Part shown: positions 29,729-38,713 of the stretch, one piece after another
How the letters are laid out: every line of letters begins with the position of its first letter
Position numbering within the stretch: position 1 is the first letter of the stretch
Source: DATBVX01 sp963696675
GTDB taxonomy: Bacteria; Pseudomonadota; Gammaproteobacteria; Steroidobacterales; Steroidobacteraceae
DNA: 64,000 bases
Direction: 5' to 3'
Assembly (NCBI GenBank): GCA_963696675.1
Contig: CAVOLM010000008.1
Span: 1 to 64,000 of the forward strand
Made by a program: the position numbers and the translations under genes
Notes under the pieces: generated by a model
Databases searched by the model: none
The model's input: only the letters and a program-made list of their open reading frames with translations
Told to the model about the DNA's origin: nothing

Positions 29729-31508
29729 CTAGCGCCCCGCCAGGAGTGCTACGAAATCGGCATCGTTGCGCAGCGGATCGAGGTCCGGGTCGTGCTTCAT
29801 CCAGCCGAAGTTTTCGTACCCGCCGGCGATCGCCTGTCGCAGCGTGTCGACGGCGCGAGTCGACTCGCCGAGCCTCGCGTACAGGCACGCGCAGTTGTAG
29901 AGCATCATCGGATCGCCCGGGCTCAGCTCGAGCGCCTTGGCGCCTTCGCGGATCGCGTCGTCCCTTTGACCATTAATCACCAGCGTGATCGCGTAGATAC
30001 ATTCGCGCGCGCGCATCGTCCGGGTTCTGCAGCAGGTAGTTCGGCAGCAGCTCCAGCACCTGGCGGCGCGCGACTTGCGCCTCTTCCGTGCGTCCGAGCC
30101 CGTCGCAGGTCTGCTGCGAGGTCGAGTACGCCGACATAGAAGCCGGGCTTGATCTCGATGACCCGCCGGAACAGGGCGAGCGCCTGCTCGAGCTCGCCGG
30201 TCGAGAAGTGAATCCGTCCGAGCGTCCAGTGCGCGATGAAGTCGTCGGGGTCGAGCTCGATGGCCTTGCTGCTCGAGGCGCTGGCCTCGTCGAACTTGCC
30301 CCAGATGAAGTACGACAGTCCCATCGCCGTGTACGCTTCGGGCAGGTTGCTGTCGTACATCAGCGCCTTGAAGCTGAGTTCCTGCGCCTTGTCCCGGTAT
30401 CGTCCTCGCGCGCGAAGCACTGGTACATCTGGCCGTAGGCGCTGGAACATCCGGCATAGGCGGCCGCGTAGCGCGGGTCGAGCTCGATGGCCTTCTCGAA
30501 CAGCTGGATCGCGTACTCGACGCTGCGCTTGCGTCAGCCGATACAGGTAGTCCTGGCCGCGCAGGTAGAGGTCGTAGGCCTGCGCGTTGACCGTCTGGCG
30601 CTTGGTCAGCGAAACCTTCTCCGAGAAGCTGAGCTTGAGCTTCAGCGCCTCGACGATCTGCTGCGCGACCTGCTCCTGGATGTCGAAGATGTCGTCGAGC
30701 TTGCCCTTGTAGGTGTTGCCCCAGATCTGGCGGTTGGTCGCGACGTCGACGAGCTGGACCGTGATGCGCACCGACTCCTGGAACCGGCGCACGCTGCCGC
30801 CGACGATGTAGCGCGCGCCGAGCTCGCTGCCGATCGCGCGGATGTCCTGCTTGCGCGCCCTTGAACTGCATCGACGCCCAGCGCGAGATCAGCTCGATTT
30901 CGCTGACCAGCGACAGCCGCGCGATCAGTTCCTCGGTCAGTCCGTCGCTGAAATAGTCGGTCTCCTGGTCGGGGCTGATGTTGTCGAACGGCAGCACGGC
31001 GAGCGCGCCCCGCCGGTCGAACCTGGCTGCGTCGGCACCCGGCCGCGCGCGAGTCGCCTCTTCGGCGCAACGCCTTTCACGCTCCTGAGGTGGCGCAATG
31101 CTCACGCCGGCGCGCTCGAGCGAGCGCAGGATCGCCTTCAGGTTCTCGTCCGGATCGCCGTGGAAGTACTCGATGTGCTGGATGCCGGCGAGCGGGTACT
31201 TGAGGCTGGGCGGAATCGTCGTCGGCTCGAGGTGCACGGGCAGGATGTGTCCCTTGCGCTCGCTCGCCAGCACGACTTCCTTGGCGACGTTGTGCGAATG
31301 GACGGCCGACTCGGTGACCATCAGCAGCAGGACCTTGGCGCCTTCGAGCGCATTGACGATCTCCTCGCCCCACAGCGTGGCGCCGTCGATGCCGCCCTGG
31401 TCGATCCAGAGTGATGACGCCGGCCGCGCGCAGCTTCGCGGCCAGCTCGAGGACGCGGTCCTTGTCCTCGCGCGAGTAGCTGATGAATACGTCTGCCTGC
31501 GGAGCCAC
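29729..31508 (-). CDS. TIR - TolB-N - TPR protein (several frameshifts)
   Basis: About 590 residues after joining. GTG 31508 follows GAAGGAAA. Residues 1-130 are a TIR domain: ADVFISYSREDKDRVLELAAKLR, WIDQGGIDG, and NVAKEVVLASERKG, whose Glu matches the catalytic Glu of NAD-cleaving bacterial TIRs. A TolB-N/FlgO-like region follows (LAVLPFDNISPDQETDYFSDGLTEELIARLS ... IWGNTYKGKLDDIFDIQEQVAQQIVEAL), then about five TPRs ending AIAGGYENFGWMKHDPDLDPLR. Frames change near 31410, 30855, 30530, 30420 and 30100-30010. It lies 100 bp downstream of the SLOG-membrane protein, same strand. Candidate signalling or immune sensor. Confidence 0.75.
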
Positions 31509-31607
31509 TGATTTCCTTCTGGTTACTGAGGGGTCGCGACGCCGGGGTGTGATCACCCTCTTCGGGAGAGGTTAGCACGAACCAGCCGTTCATGAGGCTT
31601 CGCGGGG

Positions 31608-33395
31608 TCAGCCGGCGGCCGGCGGCTCGTGCTCCCGATGGTAGCGGTGAATCGTCCACAGGTAGCTTTCCATCAGGGATTCCTTGCCGACCTCGACCAG
31701 GATCGAGCTGTCGGGGTGGTGCGCGGCGCTACGGGTCAGCTGGACCTCGGCGCGGGAGAAGTGGCTCAGCTGATTGCGGTATTGCCATAACAGCTCACGC
31801 GTAGCCTTCTTGTTCTGGTACAGCTCCCAGATCCCCAGCCATACCGGCAACAGACCCATCAGGAAAATGCACATTTCTGCGAGCGAGAGCGGACCAAGCC
31901 GCTGAGACCGCAATGCCTCGGGAGACATCACGAGAATCAGAGCAAGCAGCGCGATGAAGTAGATCAAGCAGCGCTTCATGACTTCCAGGCCTCGGTGCAT
32001 GCGCTCTAGCCTTCTGACCCGGGTTCTGAAATAGGACTGTTGACCGCGGATCCACCGCTCGTGCACGAATGCCAGGCGCTTCACATCCGGCGTTATGTCT
32101 GCGCCTTGTTGCGGGTCCAGGGGTTGTACATTCTTGAGGATTGCCCGGATCCAGCCGAAACCGGAAAACTTGCTGATGCCGGCCAGGTTCATCAGGTCAG
32201 CGGCGTCCACCATCCGGTCAGCGCCCGCTACCCGCAGAAAGAACTTGGTACGCATCGTCTCCGCCAGCACTCGATACATCAGGTGTTTGGCAAACCACTT
32301 ACGCTCCCTGATCCAATAGAACATTCCCAAGCTGGCCAGCAGTATCGTGAGGTACACGTAGAGCAGCACGCCGCCATCGAGCACCTTGGCATAGACCGAC
32401 GCCATCGCGAAGGCCATCCAGCTGAAGCACAGGAACAGCCGATCGGATAGCTTCTGATTGTAGATGGCGAGTGCATCGGCCTTGCCGTACTCGGTATCGA
32501 TGAGCTTCAGGGTTGTATCGTCAGTGAGCTCCGCGGCTTGCGGTAGCGCCGCCATCAATGAGTCGATGGGGTCCATGGCTTTCCGGGCGCACAATCTCTC
32601 GAATGCAGCGTTGTATGCGTTCAGCTCGATGATCTGATGGTCGAGTTCGGGCGGGGCGTCTTTGTGAACGGCGAGCAGGTTCTCGCCGATGAAGGTCAGG
32701 TAGCTCGGTGGTTGCGTCGCTGTGGGAGTGTCAGTAGTCCGTGGCGTCGGAATCCAATAGACGAAGTGCTCGCCCCAAACCGGCTCGGATGCCGCAGGGA
32801 CCAAGACGATCTCACCTTGATGACCGCCATCGTGAGTGCGTGCGCTGAGATAGCGCAGCACAGTATCGGCGGTCCCTCCCGGAAGCGGCGACGCCTGCCC
32901 ATCCCACAGCGCCAGCAGCAAGCTGCTCTTGTCGATCAGCGCATCCGTGAGATTTGCATACAACGCGTCGCGCGATGCCGCAGGTCTGGATGCGGGGACC
33001 TGCAACTCAGACCAATGCACTCTCTCGTTGCGGAGGAGTGCCCTTAGAGTGGCCGCCGACTCGGCATCGAAGTCGGCGAGATACTCATCGAGTGGCATCG
33101 GCAGGATCGCATCGATGTGCAGACCCGCTTGCAGCGCAAGTTCGGCGGCCAGCAGGTCGGCCCCTTGGGCCATGCCGGTCATGATGCGAATCTCGGTTTG
33201 AGGCAGGCGCCCTTTCAGATGCTCGAGAAAGGCACGGACCTGCTCCGCCAATCGCGGTTCGCAGCTCGGATCAAGATTGCGGTGGCCCGATACGCCGACC
33301 ACCAGGGGTGAGCGCCCCGCACTGACTTTGTCCAGCAACTTTAAGCCTTCTATATACGGCAGGATCGCCGCGGGACCGGCGGAGTCTGAAGGCAT
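31608..33395 (-). CDS. SLOG-domain protein with two C-terminal 2TM units
   Basis: 595 residues, intact. An N-terminal Rossmann-like SLOG/LSDAT nucleotide-binding domain occupies about 30-215: VVGVSGHRNL (34-41 core), IMTGMAQGADLLAAELA (73-80 core) and LLLALWDG (164-166). A helical linker follows, then two TM hairpins at about 320-361 and 474-526, each preceded by basic/amphipathic helices, as in SLOG-associated 2TM proteins. SLOG domains bind NAD-derived or cyclic nucleotides; the membrane part would be the effector. ATG 33395 (AAAAGG just before) is preferred to ATG 33437. Partner of the TIR gene just downstream. Confidence 0.72.
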   Translation of the reverse strand: MPSDSAGPAAILPYIEGLKLLDKVSAGRSPLVVGVSGHRNLDPSCEPRLAEQVRAFLEHLKGRLPQTEIRIMTGMAQGADLLAAELALQAGLHIDAILPMPLDEYLADFDAESAATLRALLRNERVHWSELQVPASRPAASRDALYANLTDALIDKSSLLLALWDGQASPLPGGTADTVLRYLSARTHDGGHQGEIVLVPAASEPVWGEHFVYWIPTPRTTDTPTATQPPSYLTFIGENLLAVHKDAPPELDHQIIELNAYNAAFERLCARKAMDPIDSLMAALPQAAELTDDTTLKLIDTEYGKADALAIYNQKLSDRLFLCFSWMAFAMASVYAKVLDGGVLLYVYLTILLASLGMFYWIRERKWFAKHLMYRVLAETMRTKFFLRVAGADRMVDAADLMNLAGISKFSGFGWIRAILKNVQPLDPQQGADITPDVKRLAFVHERWIRGQQSYFRTRVRRLERMHRGLEVMKRCLIYFIALLALILVMSPEALRSQRLGPLSLAEMCIFLMGLLPVWLGIWELYQNKKATRELLWQYRNQLSHFSRAEVQLTRSAAHHPDSSILVEVGKESLMESYLWTIHRYHREHEPPAAG

Positions 33396-33471
33396 AGGCC
33401 TTTTACAACAAGCGGCCGGTTGACCTTCGTGCGTCATGGCCGCCAGCGGGGCGCTTTGCGAGAATTCGCCA

Positions 33472-34311
33472 ATGATCGTTCACCTCATCGACGGCACCTA
33501 CGAGCTGTTCCGGCATTTCTACGGTCTGCGCCGCTTCAACAAGGGCGAGGATGCGCCCTTCGGTGCCGTGATCGGCGTGCTCAATACCGTGCTGCAAATG
33601 TTCGAAGAGGGAGCTACGCACCTCGGTGTGGCGACCGATCACGTCATTGAATCCTTTCGCAACGGCCTATGGCCAGACTACAAGACAGGCGACGGCATCG
33701 AGCCCGCTCTCCTCGCTCAATTTCACCCGCTCGAAGACGCTCTCCGGTCCATGGGGGTCGCAGTGTGGCCCATGATCGAGCTCGAAGCGGATGATGCGCT
33801 TGCCTCCGCCGCGCACCTCGCTGCTGCCGACGCGCGCGTACAGAAGGTCTGCATCTGGACGCCGGACAAGGATCTCGCGCAATGCGTCCGCAGCGATCGA
33901 GTTGTGCAGGTCGACCGCAGGTCGCAGGTGATTCGTGACGCCGATGGAGTGCGCAAGAAGTTTGGCGTGGAGCCAACGCTCATTCCCGACTTTCTCGCTC
34001 TCGTGGGTGACAGCGCCGATGGGTACCCGGGCATGGAGGGGATCGGTCGCGCGACCGCAGCGCGTCTCATTACTCGTTACGGCAGGATTGAAGACTTCCC
34101 GCCGACAGTTCTCGGCGAGCGCCGCGAACTTGCGCTCCTGTTCAAGAATCTGGCAACGCTCAGGACCGACGCCCAGCTCTTCAAGGATATCGATGAATTG
34201 AGATGGCGCGGACCTGCCGATTCATTCGCAGCGCGCGCGAAACAGATGGGAAGCGAACGATTACTTGTACGCGCTTCGAAGGCGGCAAAGCGCACATCAG
34301 TTCTGCGATGA
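33472..34311 (+). CDS. 5'-3' exonuclease / flap endonuclease family protein
   Basis: 279 residues, intact. Equivalent to the N-terminal nuclease of DNA polymerase I. MIVHLIDGTYELFRHF holds the first metal Asp; the arch region has TDHVIESFRNGLWPDYKTGDG. Acidic sites ELEADDALAS and WTPDKDLAQCV, and FLALVGDSADGYPGMEGIGRATAARLI with the helix-hairpin-helix, follow. Removes RNA primers or flaps; stand-alone copies accompany polymerase I variants or repair islands. ATG 33472 chosen from the family N-terminus. Divergent from the SLOG gene, 76 bp apart. Confidence 0.85.
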   Translation: MIVHLIDGTYELFRHFYGLRRFNKGEDAPFGAVIGVLNTVLQMFEEGATHLGVATDHVIESFRNGLWPDYKTGDGIEPALLAQFHPLEDALRSMGVAVWPMIELEADDALASAAHLAAADARVQKVCIWTPDKDLAQCVRSDRVVQVDRRSQVIRDADGVRKKFGVEPTLIPDFLALVGDSADGYPGMEGIGRATAARLITRYGRIEDFPPTVLGERRELALLFKNLATLRTDAQLFKDIDELRWRGPADSFAARAKQMGSERLLVRASKAAKRTSVLR

Positions 34312-34752
34312 CGGGGACTTTGCGTGCGCCAGGTGGAGGTTGATTTCCAGGGAGACGCCCAAGCCGAGGCGGCCGAGCGAGGCCAGGGCTCGCGGCGATA
34401 ACTCCAGCCGGAAATTCTTGCGGGCGAACATGCTGATGTGCAGCTCGGCCACACCACCGCTTTCGCTCAGACGCGAGAGAAACTCCTGTGACCGGCCGAG
34501 CTGCGTCAGTGTCTGCAGCAGCACAGCCTCCACGGTCATGAGCTCGGAGGAGAGTTGCGGCTCATTCATCAACCGTCCCATCCAGTAGCTCTCACGATAC
34601 GTGCCTTCGAGCGACTCCCCCGTTGACCCCACCCGGCAATCGCCGGCCTTCCACATGTGCTGCGGCTCGATACCGAGTGCGCTGGTGATATCGGACGGCG
34701 CGATGTCTGGATGCCGGATGCGAAGCGAAATGGTGAATTCGTAGTCGCTCAT
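34297..34752 (-). CDS. DUF4279 family protein
   Basis: 151 residues, intact. Starts MSDYEFTISLRIRHPDIAPSDITSALGIEPQHMWKAGD, the DUF4279 signature, followed by SYWMGRL and a C-terminal FARKNFRLELSPRALASLGRLGLGVSLEINLHL. Function unknown; members often occur near toxin or immunity genes as single proteins. Its last 15 bases overlap the convergent exonuclease gene. A 46-residue membrane protein ends 5 bp upstream. Confidence 0.8.
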   Translation of the reverse strand: MSDYEFTISLRIRHPDIAPSDITSALGIEPQHMWKAGDCRVGSTGESLEGTYRESYWMGRLMNEPQLSSELMTVEAVLLQTLTQLGRSQEFLSRLSESGGVAELHISMFARKNFRLELSPRALASLGRLGLGVSLEINLHLAHAKSPSSQN

Positions 34753-34756
34753 CGCA

Positions 34757-34897
34757 TCAGCGATCACGCCTCGAGAGCTGCCGCTTAAGTGAGGCAACCT
34801 GAGCCCGCAGCTGGGAGTTTTCGGCGCTCGTGTCGCTCCACCGCTTGGCGAGATAAAGCGCGATGGTGATAAGAGATGCAATGAACACCGTTGACAT
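34757..34897 (-). CDS. Single-pass 46-residue membrane protein
   Basis: ATG 34897 with AGGTAG upstream. MSTVFIASLITIALYLAKRW is one TM helix, followed by a basic coiled-coil-like tail SAENSQLRAQVASLKRQLSRR. Resembles short LapA/phage-shock-like peptides but no family is certain. Tight spacing to DUF4279 (4 bp) and to the zinc-ribbon-like gene (5 bp) suggests one operon. Confidence 0.55.
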   Translation of the reverse strand: MSTVFIASLITIALYLAKRWSDTSAENSQLRAQVASLKRQLSRRDR

Positions 34898-34902
34898 GAG
34901 GA

Positions 34903-35211
34903 CTACCTTCGCGGCTTGCCGATCGATCGGTTGGGCCCGGTGAACGAAGGAGGATCCGTACAGGCGGGACTGGAGGCGAATGCGCGCAGGCATTCCTGGG
35001 AGCACACGACGACCGCCGGCTCCTGATCATCGATTCCACCCGCATTCGGATGGCGGCTCACGCGGAAATGCGCGAGCGGCCGGCGTCCATCCTCGTAACC
35101 GATGTCGCGCTCGCAGACATCGCACGTGAGGACGGCGATCTCTACCGCCGCGTGGAATGCGCCCGTCTTGCGCCAACCCACGATTGCAATTACTCGATGC
35201 CGCGGCACCAC
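34903..35211 (-). CDS. Small Cys-rich putative zinc-binding protein
   Basis: 102 residues at most. Two Cys pairs are visible: LTCDVCERDIGYEDGRR and VVCSQECLRAF, the C-x2-C ... C-x3-C spacing of a treble-clef zinc site. The start is unclear: two consecutive GTG codons at 35211/35208, or the protein may begin nearer the first Cys pair. It is 5 bp from the small membrane protein downstream. Function unknown. Confidence 0.45.
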   Translation of the reverse strand: MVPRHRVIAIVGWRKTGAFHAAVEIAVLTCDVCERDIGYEDGRRPLAHFRVSRHPNAGGIDDQEPAVVVCSQECLRAFASSPACTDPPSFTGPNRSIGKPRR

Positions 35212-35260
35212 TTGGGGTCAGCTGTTCCCAGCCGACCCCGGTGGCTGTCGATCGGCCGAC

Positions 35261-35551
35261 TCAGTAGCGGCGCGGCCCGGAGCCGGAGCGGTTCCCGCCG
35301 CCCGAGCGCTCGCGCTCCTGAGCCTCATTGACCTTGAGAGCGCGGCCGCCGAAGTCGGTGCCGTTCAGAGCCTGCATGGCGCGCGCTGCATCCGCATTCG
35401 CCATTTCCACGAAGGCGAAGCCACGGGGACGACCGGTGTCGCGATCATTGATCAGCGCCACCGTTTCGACGGTTCCGTGTGCTGCAAACAGGGCACGCAC
35501 GCTTTCGTCGGTTGCAGTGAAAGGAAGATTTCCAACGTATAGTTTGGTCAT
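35261..35551 (-). CDS. RRM RNA-binding protein, cold-shock Rbp type
   Basis: 96 residues, intact. RNP2 is LYVGNL at 4-9 and RNP1 is RGFAFVEM at about 44-51; the RRM ends RALKVNEAQ. The tail RERSGGGNRSGSGPRRY is Gly/Arg-rich, as in cyanobacterial and proteobacterial Rbp proteins. ATG 35551 begins at the family N-terminus; upstream in-frame codons belong to the leader, which may be a cold-responsive 5' UTR. Binds RNA, probably as a chaperone. Confidence 0.88.
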   Translation of the reverse strand: MTKLYVGNLPFTATDESVRALFAAHGTVETVALINDRDTGRPRGFAFVEMANADAARAMQALNGTDFGGRALKVNEAQERERSGGGNRSGSGPRRY

Positions 35552-35840
35552 TACAAATTTCTCACGAGAGATGATTTTAGAAACGTTGGCGGGATAGCCC
35601 CGCCGCCTGGTTCGCCAAGCTTTCCGAGGGTGGCAGACTTTGCCCGGAAAGCGCGCCGCAGCGGCGTAAGGGGCCAAGGCAGACAAGCCGAAAGGTCACG
35701 AGCCGGCCGACAGACTACAGTAATTCGCTGTATCCCGTTGAAGTTTCGCATCGGTCGCGTTGCGCCTTCCCGGCAGAACGCGCATTGTGGTTCCCGGAGC
35801 GCAACAGCGCAGCTGTTGCCGCCCGAGCGAGGAACACGAA

Positions 35841-36257
35841 ATGCACGACACGAATCTCAGCCTGGCCGATGCCTTCGGAAAGTTCGGCGCGAAGCCCGCC
35901 ACCCGGATGCGAGGCCTGTCCGCCATCGCGGCCGATGGGGCCATGGTGCTCAACTGCTCGCCTCCCTACTTCGGACACCCTGCCAAGGGTGTGCTTCGGT
36001 ATGAGGACAGGCTGTCCCGCGATTCGGACGACACGAAAGACGCCGGGCTTCTCAGCCAGCATCTCGCGCTTGCCCGGGATGGCGAGTTGCCGGTTCGCCT
36101 GGTTGTGAAGACACCCACGGACGCCGGAAGCAACAAGCACGGACGGAGCTTCCATGTGCGCCGGGATTTGATCGGGAGGCTCGTCAAGTTCGACGGCGAT
36201 CACTTCATCGTCGATTTCACCCGAGTGCTGCCGCAAATCGTGAGCCGCCGCAAGTAA
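35841..36257 (+). CDS. Hypothetical protein
   Basis: 138 residues starting MHDTNLSLADAFGKFGAKP, with GCGAGGAACACGAA upstream. Contains GAMVLNCSPPYFGHPAKGVLRYEDRL, a mid region rich in charged residues, and an end resembling a small beta-barrel (HVRRDLIGRLVKFDGDHFIVDFTRV). No signal peptide or TM. I recognise no family. Tail-to-tail with the short basic protein at 36265. Confidence 0.5.
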   Translation: MHDTNLSLADAFGKFGAKPATRMRGLSAIAADGAMVLNCSPPYFGHPAKGVLRYEDRLSRDSDDTKDAGLLSQHLALARDGELPVRLVVKTPTDAGSNKHGRSFHVRRDLIGRLVKFDGDHFIVDFTRVLPQIVSRRK

Positions 36258-36264
36258 GGCGAGA

Positions 36265-36408
36265 TCAAGGGTCCTTTTTCTCGCCTGCCGGAGCCGCCGG
36301 ATCAGGCGTATTGGTGCGATTCGTCCGGCGCTGTTCTTTCGCCTGCTGGCGCGTCTTTCGGGCAAGTTCCTTCTGTCGCCTGACGTGATGGTAATTCGGC
36401 TTCGCCAC
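36265..36408 (-). CDS. Short basic conserved proteobacterial protein
   Basis: 47 residues from a GTG start: MAKPNYHHVRRQKELARKTRQQAKEQRR followed by a Pro/Thr tail. Matches the very common small protein family in gamma- and betaproteobacteria that begins MAKPNY.....R.LAKK and is rich in Lys/Arg/Gln; function unknown, possibly ribosome- or RNA-associated. GTG is chosen because an overlapping ATG frame two bases upstream gives no family match. Confidence 0.65.
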   Translation of the reverse strand: MAKPNYHHVRRQKELARKTRQQAKEQRRTNRTNTPDPAAPAGEKKDP

Positions 36409-36475
36409 TCATTGTCTCCAAGGGTTTAAAGAGTCTTTGACCGCGGGCAGGGACGTTGCAGGCATCGTCCCCGCT

Positions 36476-37245
36476 TCAGTCAGTCACGCATGACTCGCCC
36501 TGCTTGCGGAACCCGTCAGTGCAACGCCACTCATTGCCAGAATAGTCGATATACGCGTTCGTTGGCACCGTCAGTGCCACGCAGGCCGAGCTTTCCTTCC
36601 TGAATCCACGTTCGCAATTCCAGTCCTTGCCCGCGAGTCCAGGTAACCGTTCACGGGCACCTCGACTGACAAACATGCATCGGCGCGCTTCATGAAGCCG
36701 CGCTCGCACTCCCAGTCATCACCGGCGCGCAGCAGGTATCCGTTTGTTGGGACTTTCACGGCGACGCAGCTATCCGCCTCGAGGCGATAACCACGATCGC
36801 AATCCCAACCTCGACCATAGGATGAGTCCGCTGCATATGCGTTCGCCGGAATGATGACGTGCGTGCAGCTGCCATGGTTCTCGCGGTAACCACGATTGCA
36901 TCGCCAACCTGGGCGGATATACGCATCGTCTGCGTATGCATTGGCAGGTATCTTGACAACGACGCACGCCCGCCCGGTTTTCAGGTAGCCGCGATCGCAG
37001 TCCCAGTCGTTACCTGAGGAATTGAGATAGGCGTGGTCTGGAACCTTGAGGGCCAGACACCCGTCTCCCTCAGGTCGAAAACCGCGCACGCATTGCCAGC
37101 CGCCATAGCGGTCGGCTTGGGCATTGCTCGGCAGTGCACTCGATGCCGTGTCGGGCACGGCCTCTGCAGACGCGCTGATCATCACGCAGGCCGTGAGAAG
37201 CAGGCACGTTATCGGGACGAAACGCCGTCCCGGCTTGGTATTCAT
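36476..37245 (-). CDS. Secreted protein with about seven Cys/Trp repeats (one frameshift)
   Basis: About 255 residues. ATG 37245 opens a signal peptide (RRFVPITCLLLTACVMISASAEA). The mature protein is built of repeats of about 36 residues: VP-x-NAY-L-x(3)-G-x-DW-x-C-x-RG[FY]-x(6)-C-x(3). Each has two Cys about 12 apart, probably a disulfide, and an invariant Trp. A frame change near 36635 leads into the last two repeats. A repeat family with unknown function that I know only from hypothetical proteobacterial proteins; likely an extracellular or surface binding domain. Confidence 0.62.
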
Positions 37246-37261
37246 GTGCACTCCTATTGTT

Positions 37262-37630
37262 CTATCGTGAGCGTGCGTCATCCAGCACTTCCTGCAAAGC
37301 CGCCACGGATATTGGCTTCACGAGATAGCGCTCGAATCCTGAGGCCCGCGCGTGCTCCCGACCCGGGTGCTCGCCGCTGTCCGTCAACGCGATCAGTCGC
37401 ATCTGCTGCAGCCGTGGATGCTGGTGCAGGAATAGCGCTACGTCGTACCCGCTCATGTCCGGCAATTCGATGTCCACGAAGATGATGCCGGGGCAGAACT
37501 CGACCGCGGACTGGAGCGCGGTGACGGCGGAGTGCGCCACGCGCGTCTCGTCATGGCCTGACTCCTGGAGCATCCGTGACAGTAACTGCGCCGACTCAGC
37601 ATCGTCATCGACGATCAAGATGCGCGTCAT
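37262..37630 (-). CDS. Single-domain response regulator
   Basis: 122 residues, receiver domain only. ILIVDDDAESAQLL holds the acidic pair, phosphoacceptor Asp in IIFVDIELPDMSGYD, Thr/Ser in LIALTDSGEH and the conserved Lys in RYLVKPISVAAL. No output domain, so it acts by protein contact like CheY or as a phosphorelay. ATG 37630 matches the receiver fold start. A perfect TGTACGCCGGCGTACA palindrome lies 92 bp upstream. Confidence 0.85.
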   Translation of the reverse strand: MTRILIVDDDAESAQLLSRMLQESGHDETRVAHSAVTALQSAVEFCPGIIFVDIELPDMSGYDVALFLHQHPRLQQMRLIALTDSGEHPGREHARASGFERYLVKPISVAALQEVLDDARSR

Positions 37631-37714
37631 TTCGTCCGCCCGCGGGCTGTCGGATACTCGAATTCTCCTCACCGGCCACTCGCCTTCAGGTTACGCGTCC
37701 TCGGCGGCTTGGTC

Positions 37715-37730
37715 TGTACGCCGGCGTACA
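37715..37730. promoter_or_regulatory. TGTAC-N6-GTACA operator, site 1
   Basis: Perfect 16-bp palindrome TGTACGCCGGCGTACA centred 92 bp before the response-regulator start. One of seven related sites in 37.7-55.4 kb. Confidence 0.65.
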
Positions 37731-37734
37731 CAGG

Positions 37735-37771
37735 TGAAAAGAAGGGCCCGCACAACTTGCGCTGTGCGGGC
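37735..37771 (-). terminator. Terminator of the DUF4398-OmpA operon
   Basis: On the minus strand GCCCGCAC pairs with GTGCGGGC around a ten-base loop and is followed by CCTTCTTTTC. It lies 25 bp after the OmpA stop. Shares its loop and stem sequence with the hairpins at 50174 and 51365. Confidence 0.75.
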
Positions 37772-37795
37772 TGGAAAGCTGTGTCCGCCGGGTGG

Positions 37796-38713
37796 TTATC
37801 TCGACGCGACCGGCGACGGCGAGTTATCGATGATGACTTCGACACGACGGTTCTGCTGCCGACCCGTTGCGGAGTCGTTGCTCGCGACCGGCTGGCTTTC
37901 GCCCTTCCCCGCGGCGGCGAGCCGCATCGAGCCGATGCCTTGCCTCATCAAATAGGACTTCACTGAATCGGCGCGGCGCTGTGACAGGCCGAGGTTGTAG
38001 TCCTCGCTCCCCACGCTGTCCGTATAGCCCTCGATGACTGCATTTCTTTCCGGATAGTGATTGAGAAACGCGGCCAGTTTGTCGAGGCTGCTGGCTGCAC
38101 CCGCATTCAGATCAGCCATTCCCGTCGTGAACAGCACATCCCCCAGAGTCAGCACCAAGCCGCGATCCGTTGGCTTGGCCTGCAGCTCGTCGATCTGCCG
38201 CTGCAACTCTTCGGTCTGTTGTGCTGCTGCAATGCGCGCCGAGTCCTGCTCTGCGCGAGCCGTCGCGGCCTGGTCCTTGGCGGTGTCCGTCTCTGCGCGA
38301 GCCGTCGCGACCTGGTTCTTGGCGGTGTCCGCCTCGCGCGTACGAGCGTCCAACCGAGCGCTGTCGCGCTGTTGAGCCAGCTTCGCACGTTGATCTTCGG
38401 CCAGACTAACTTCGGCCCGGGCCCTGGCGGTATCGACCTTGCGATCGGCAAGGTAAGCGAGGTACGCCGCTTGCTCCTGATCGCCCTGCGACACCACCTC
38501 TGCTGCCGTTACTGCCGCCACGGCCTCACTCATTTGGACCGGCGCTCGGCTGGCCAGATTCGGGTCCGATTGCAGAACGGTGAGCTTGGCGCGTGCATCG
38601 GCAGCACCTGTCGACTTGACAGGCGCGCTCGCACAGGCGGCGAGCACCAGTGACACAGCTACCGCGACAAGCAGCTTGACGGGATGACCCGTATTGGAGT
38701 TTGTCCTGTTCAT
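37796..38713 (-). CDS. OmpA-family lipoprotein with DUF4398-like N-terminus
   Basis: 305 residues, intact. Lipobox VLAACAS at about 24-30. A DUF4398-like helical part follows, then a coiled coil of Ala/Arg/Glu repeats with a duplicated ARAETDTAKDQAATARAE unit. The C-terminal OmpA domain binds peptidoglycan: ADLNAGAASSLDKLAAFL, VIEGYTDSVGSEDYN with the diaminopimelate Asp, and LSQRRADSVKSYL followed by the conserved Arg. Anchors outer membrane to the wall. Start overlaps the stop of the upstream DUF4398 gene (4 bp). Operon preceded by operator site 2. Confidence 0.88.
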   Translation of the reverse strand: MNRTNSNTGHPVKLLVAVAVSLVLAACASAPVKSTGAADARAKLTVLQSDPNLASRAPVQMSEAVAAVTAAEVVSQGDQEQAAYLAYLADRKVDTARARAEVSLAEDQRAKLAQQRDSARLDARTREADTAKNQVATARAETDTAKDQAATARAEQDSARIAAAQQTEELQRQIDELQAKPTDRGLVLTLGDVLFTTGMADLNAGAASSLDKLAAFLNHYPERNAVIEGYTDSVGSEDYNLGLSQRRADSVKSYLMRQGIGSMRLAAAGKGESQPVASNDSATGRQQNRRVEVIIDNSPSPVASR

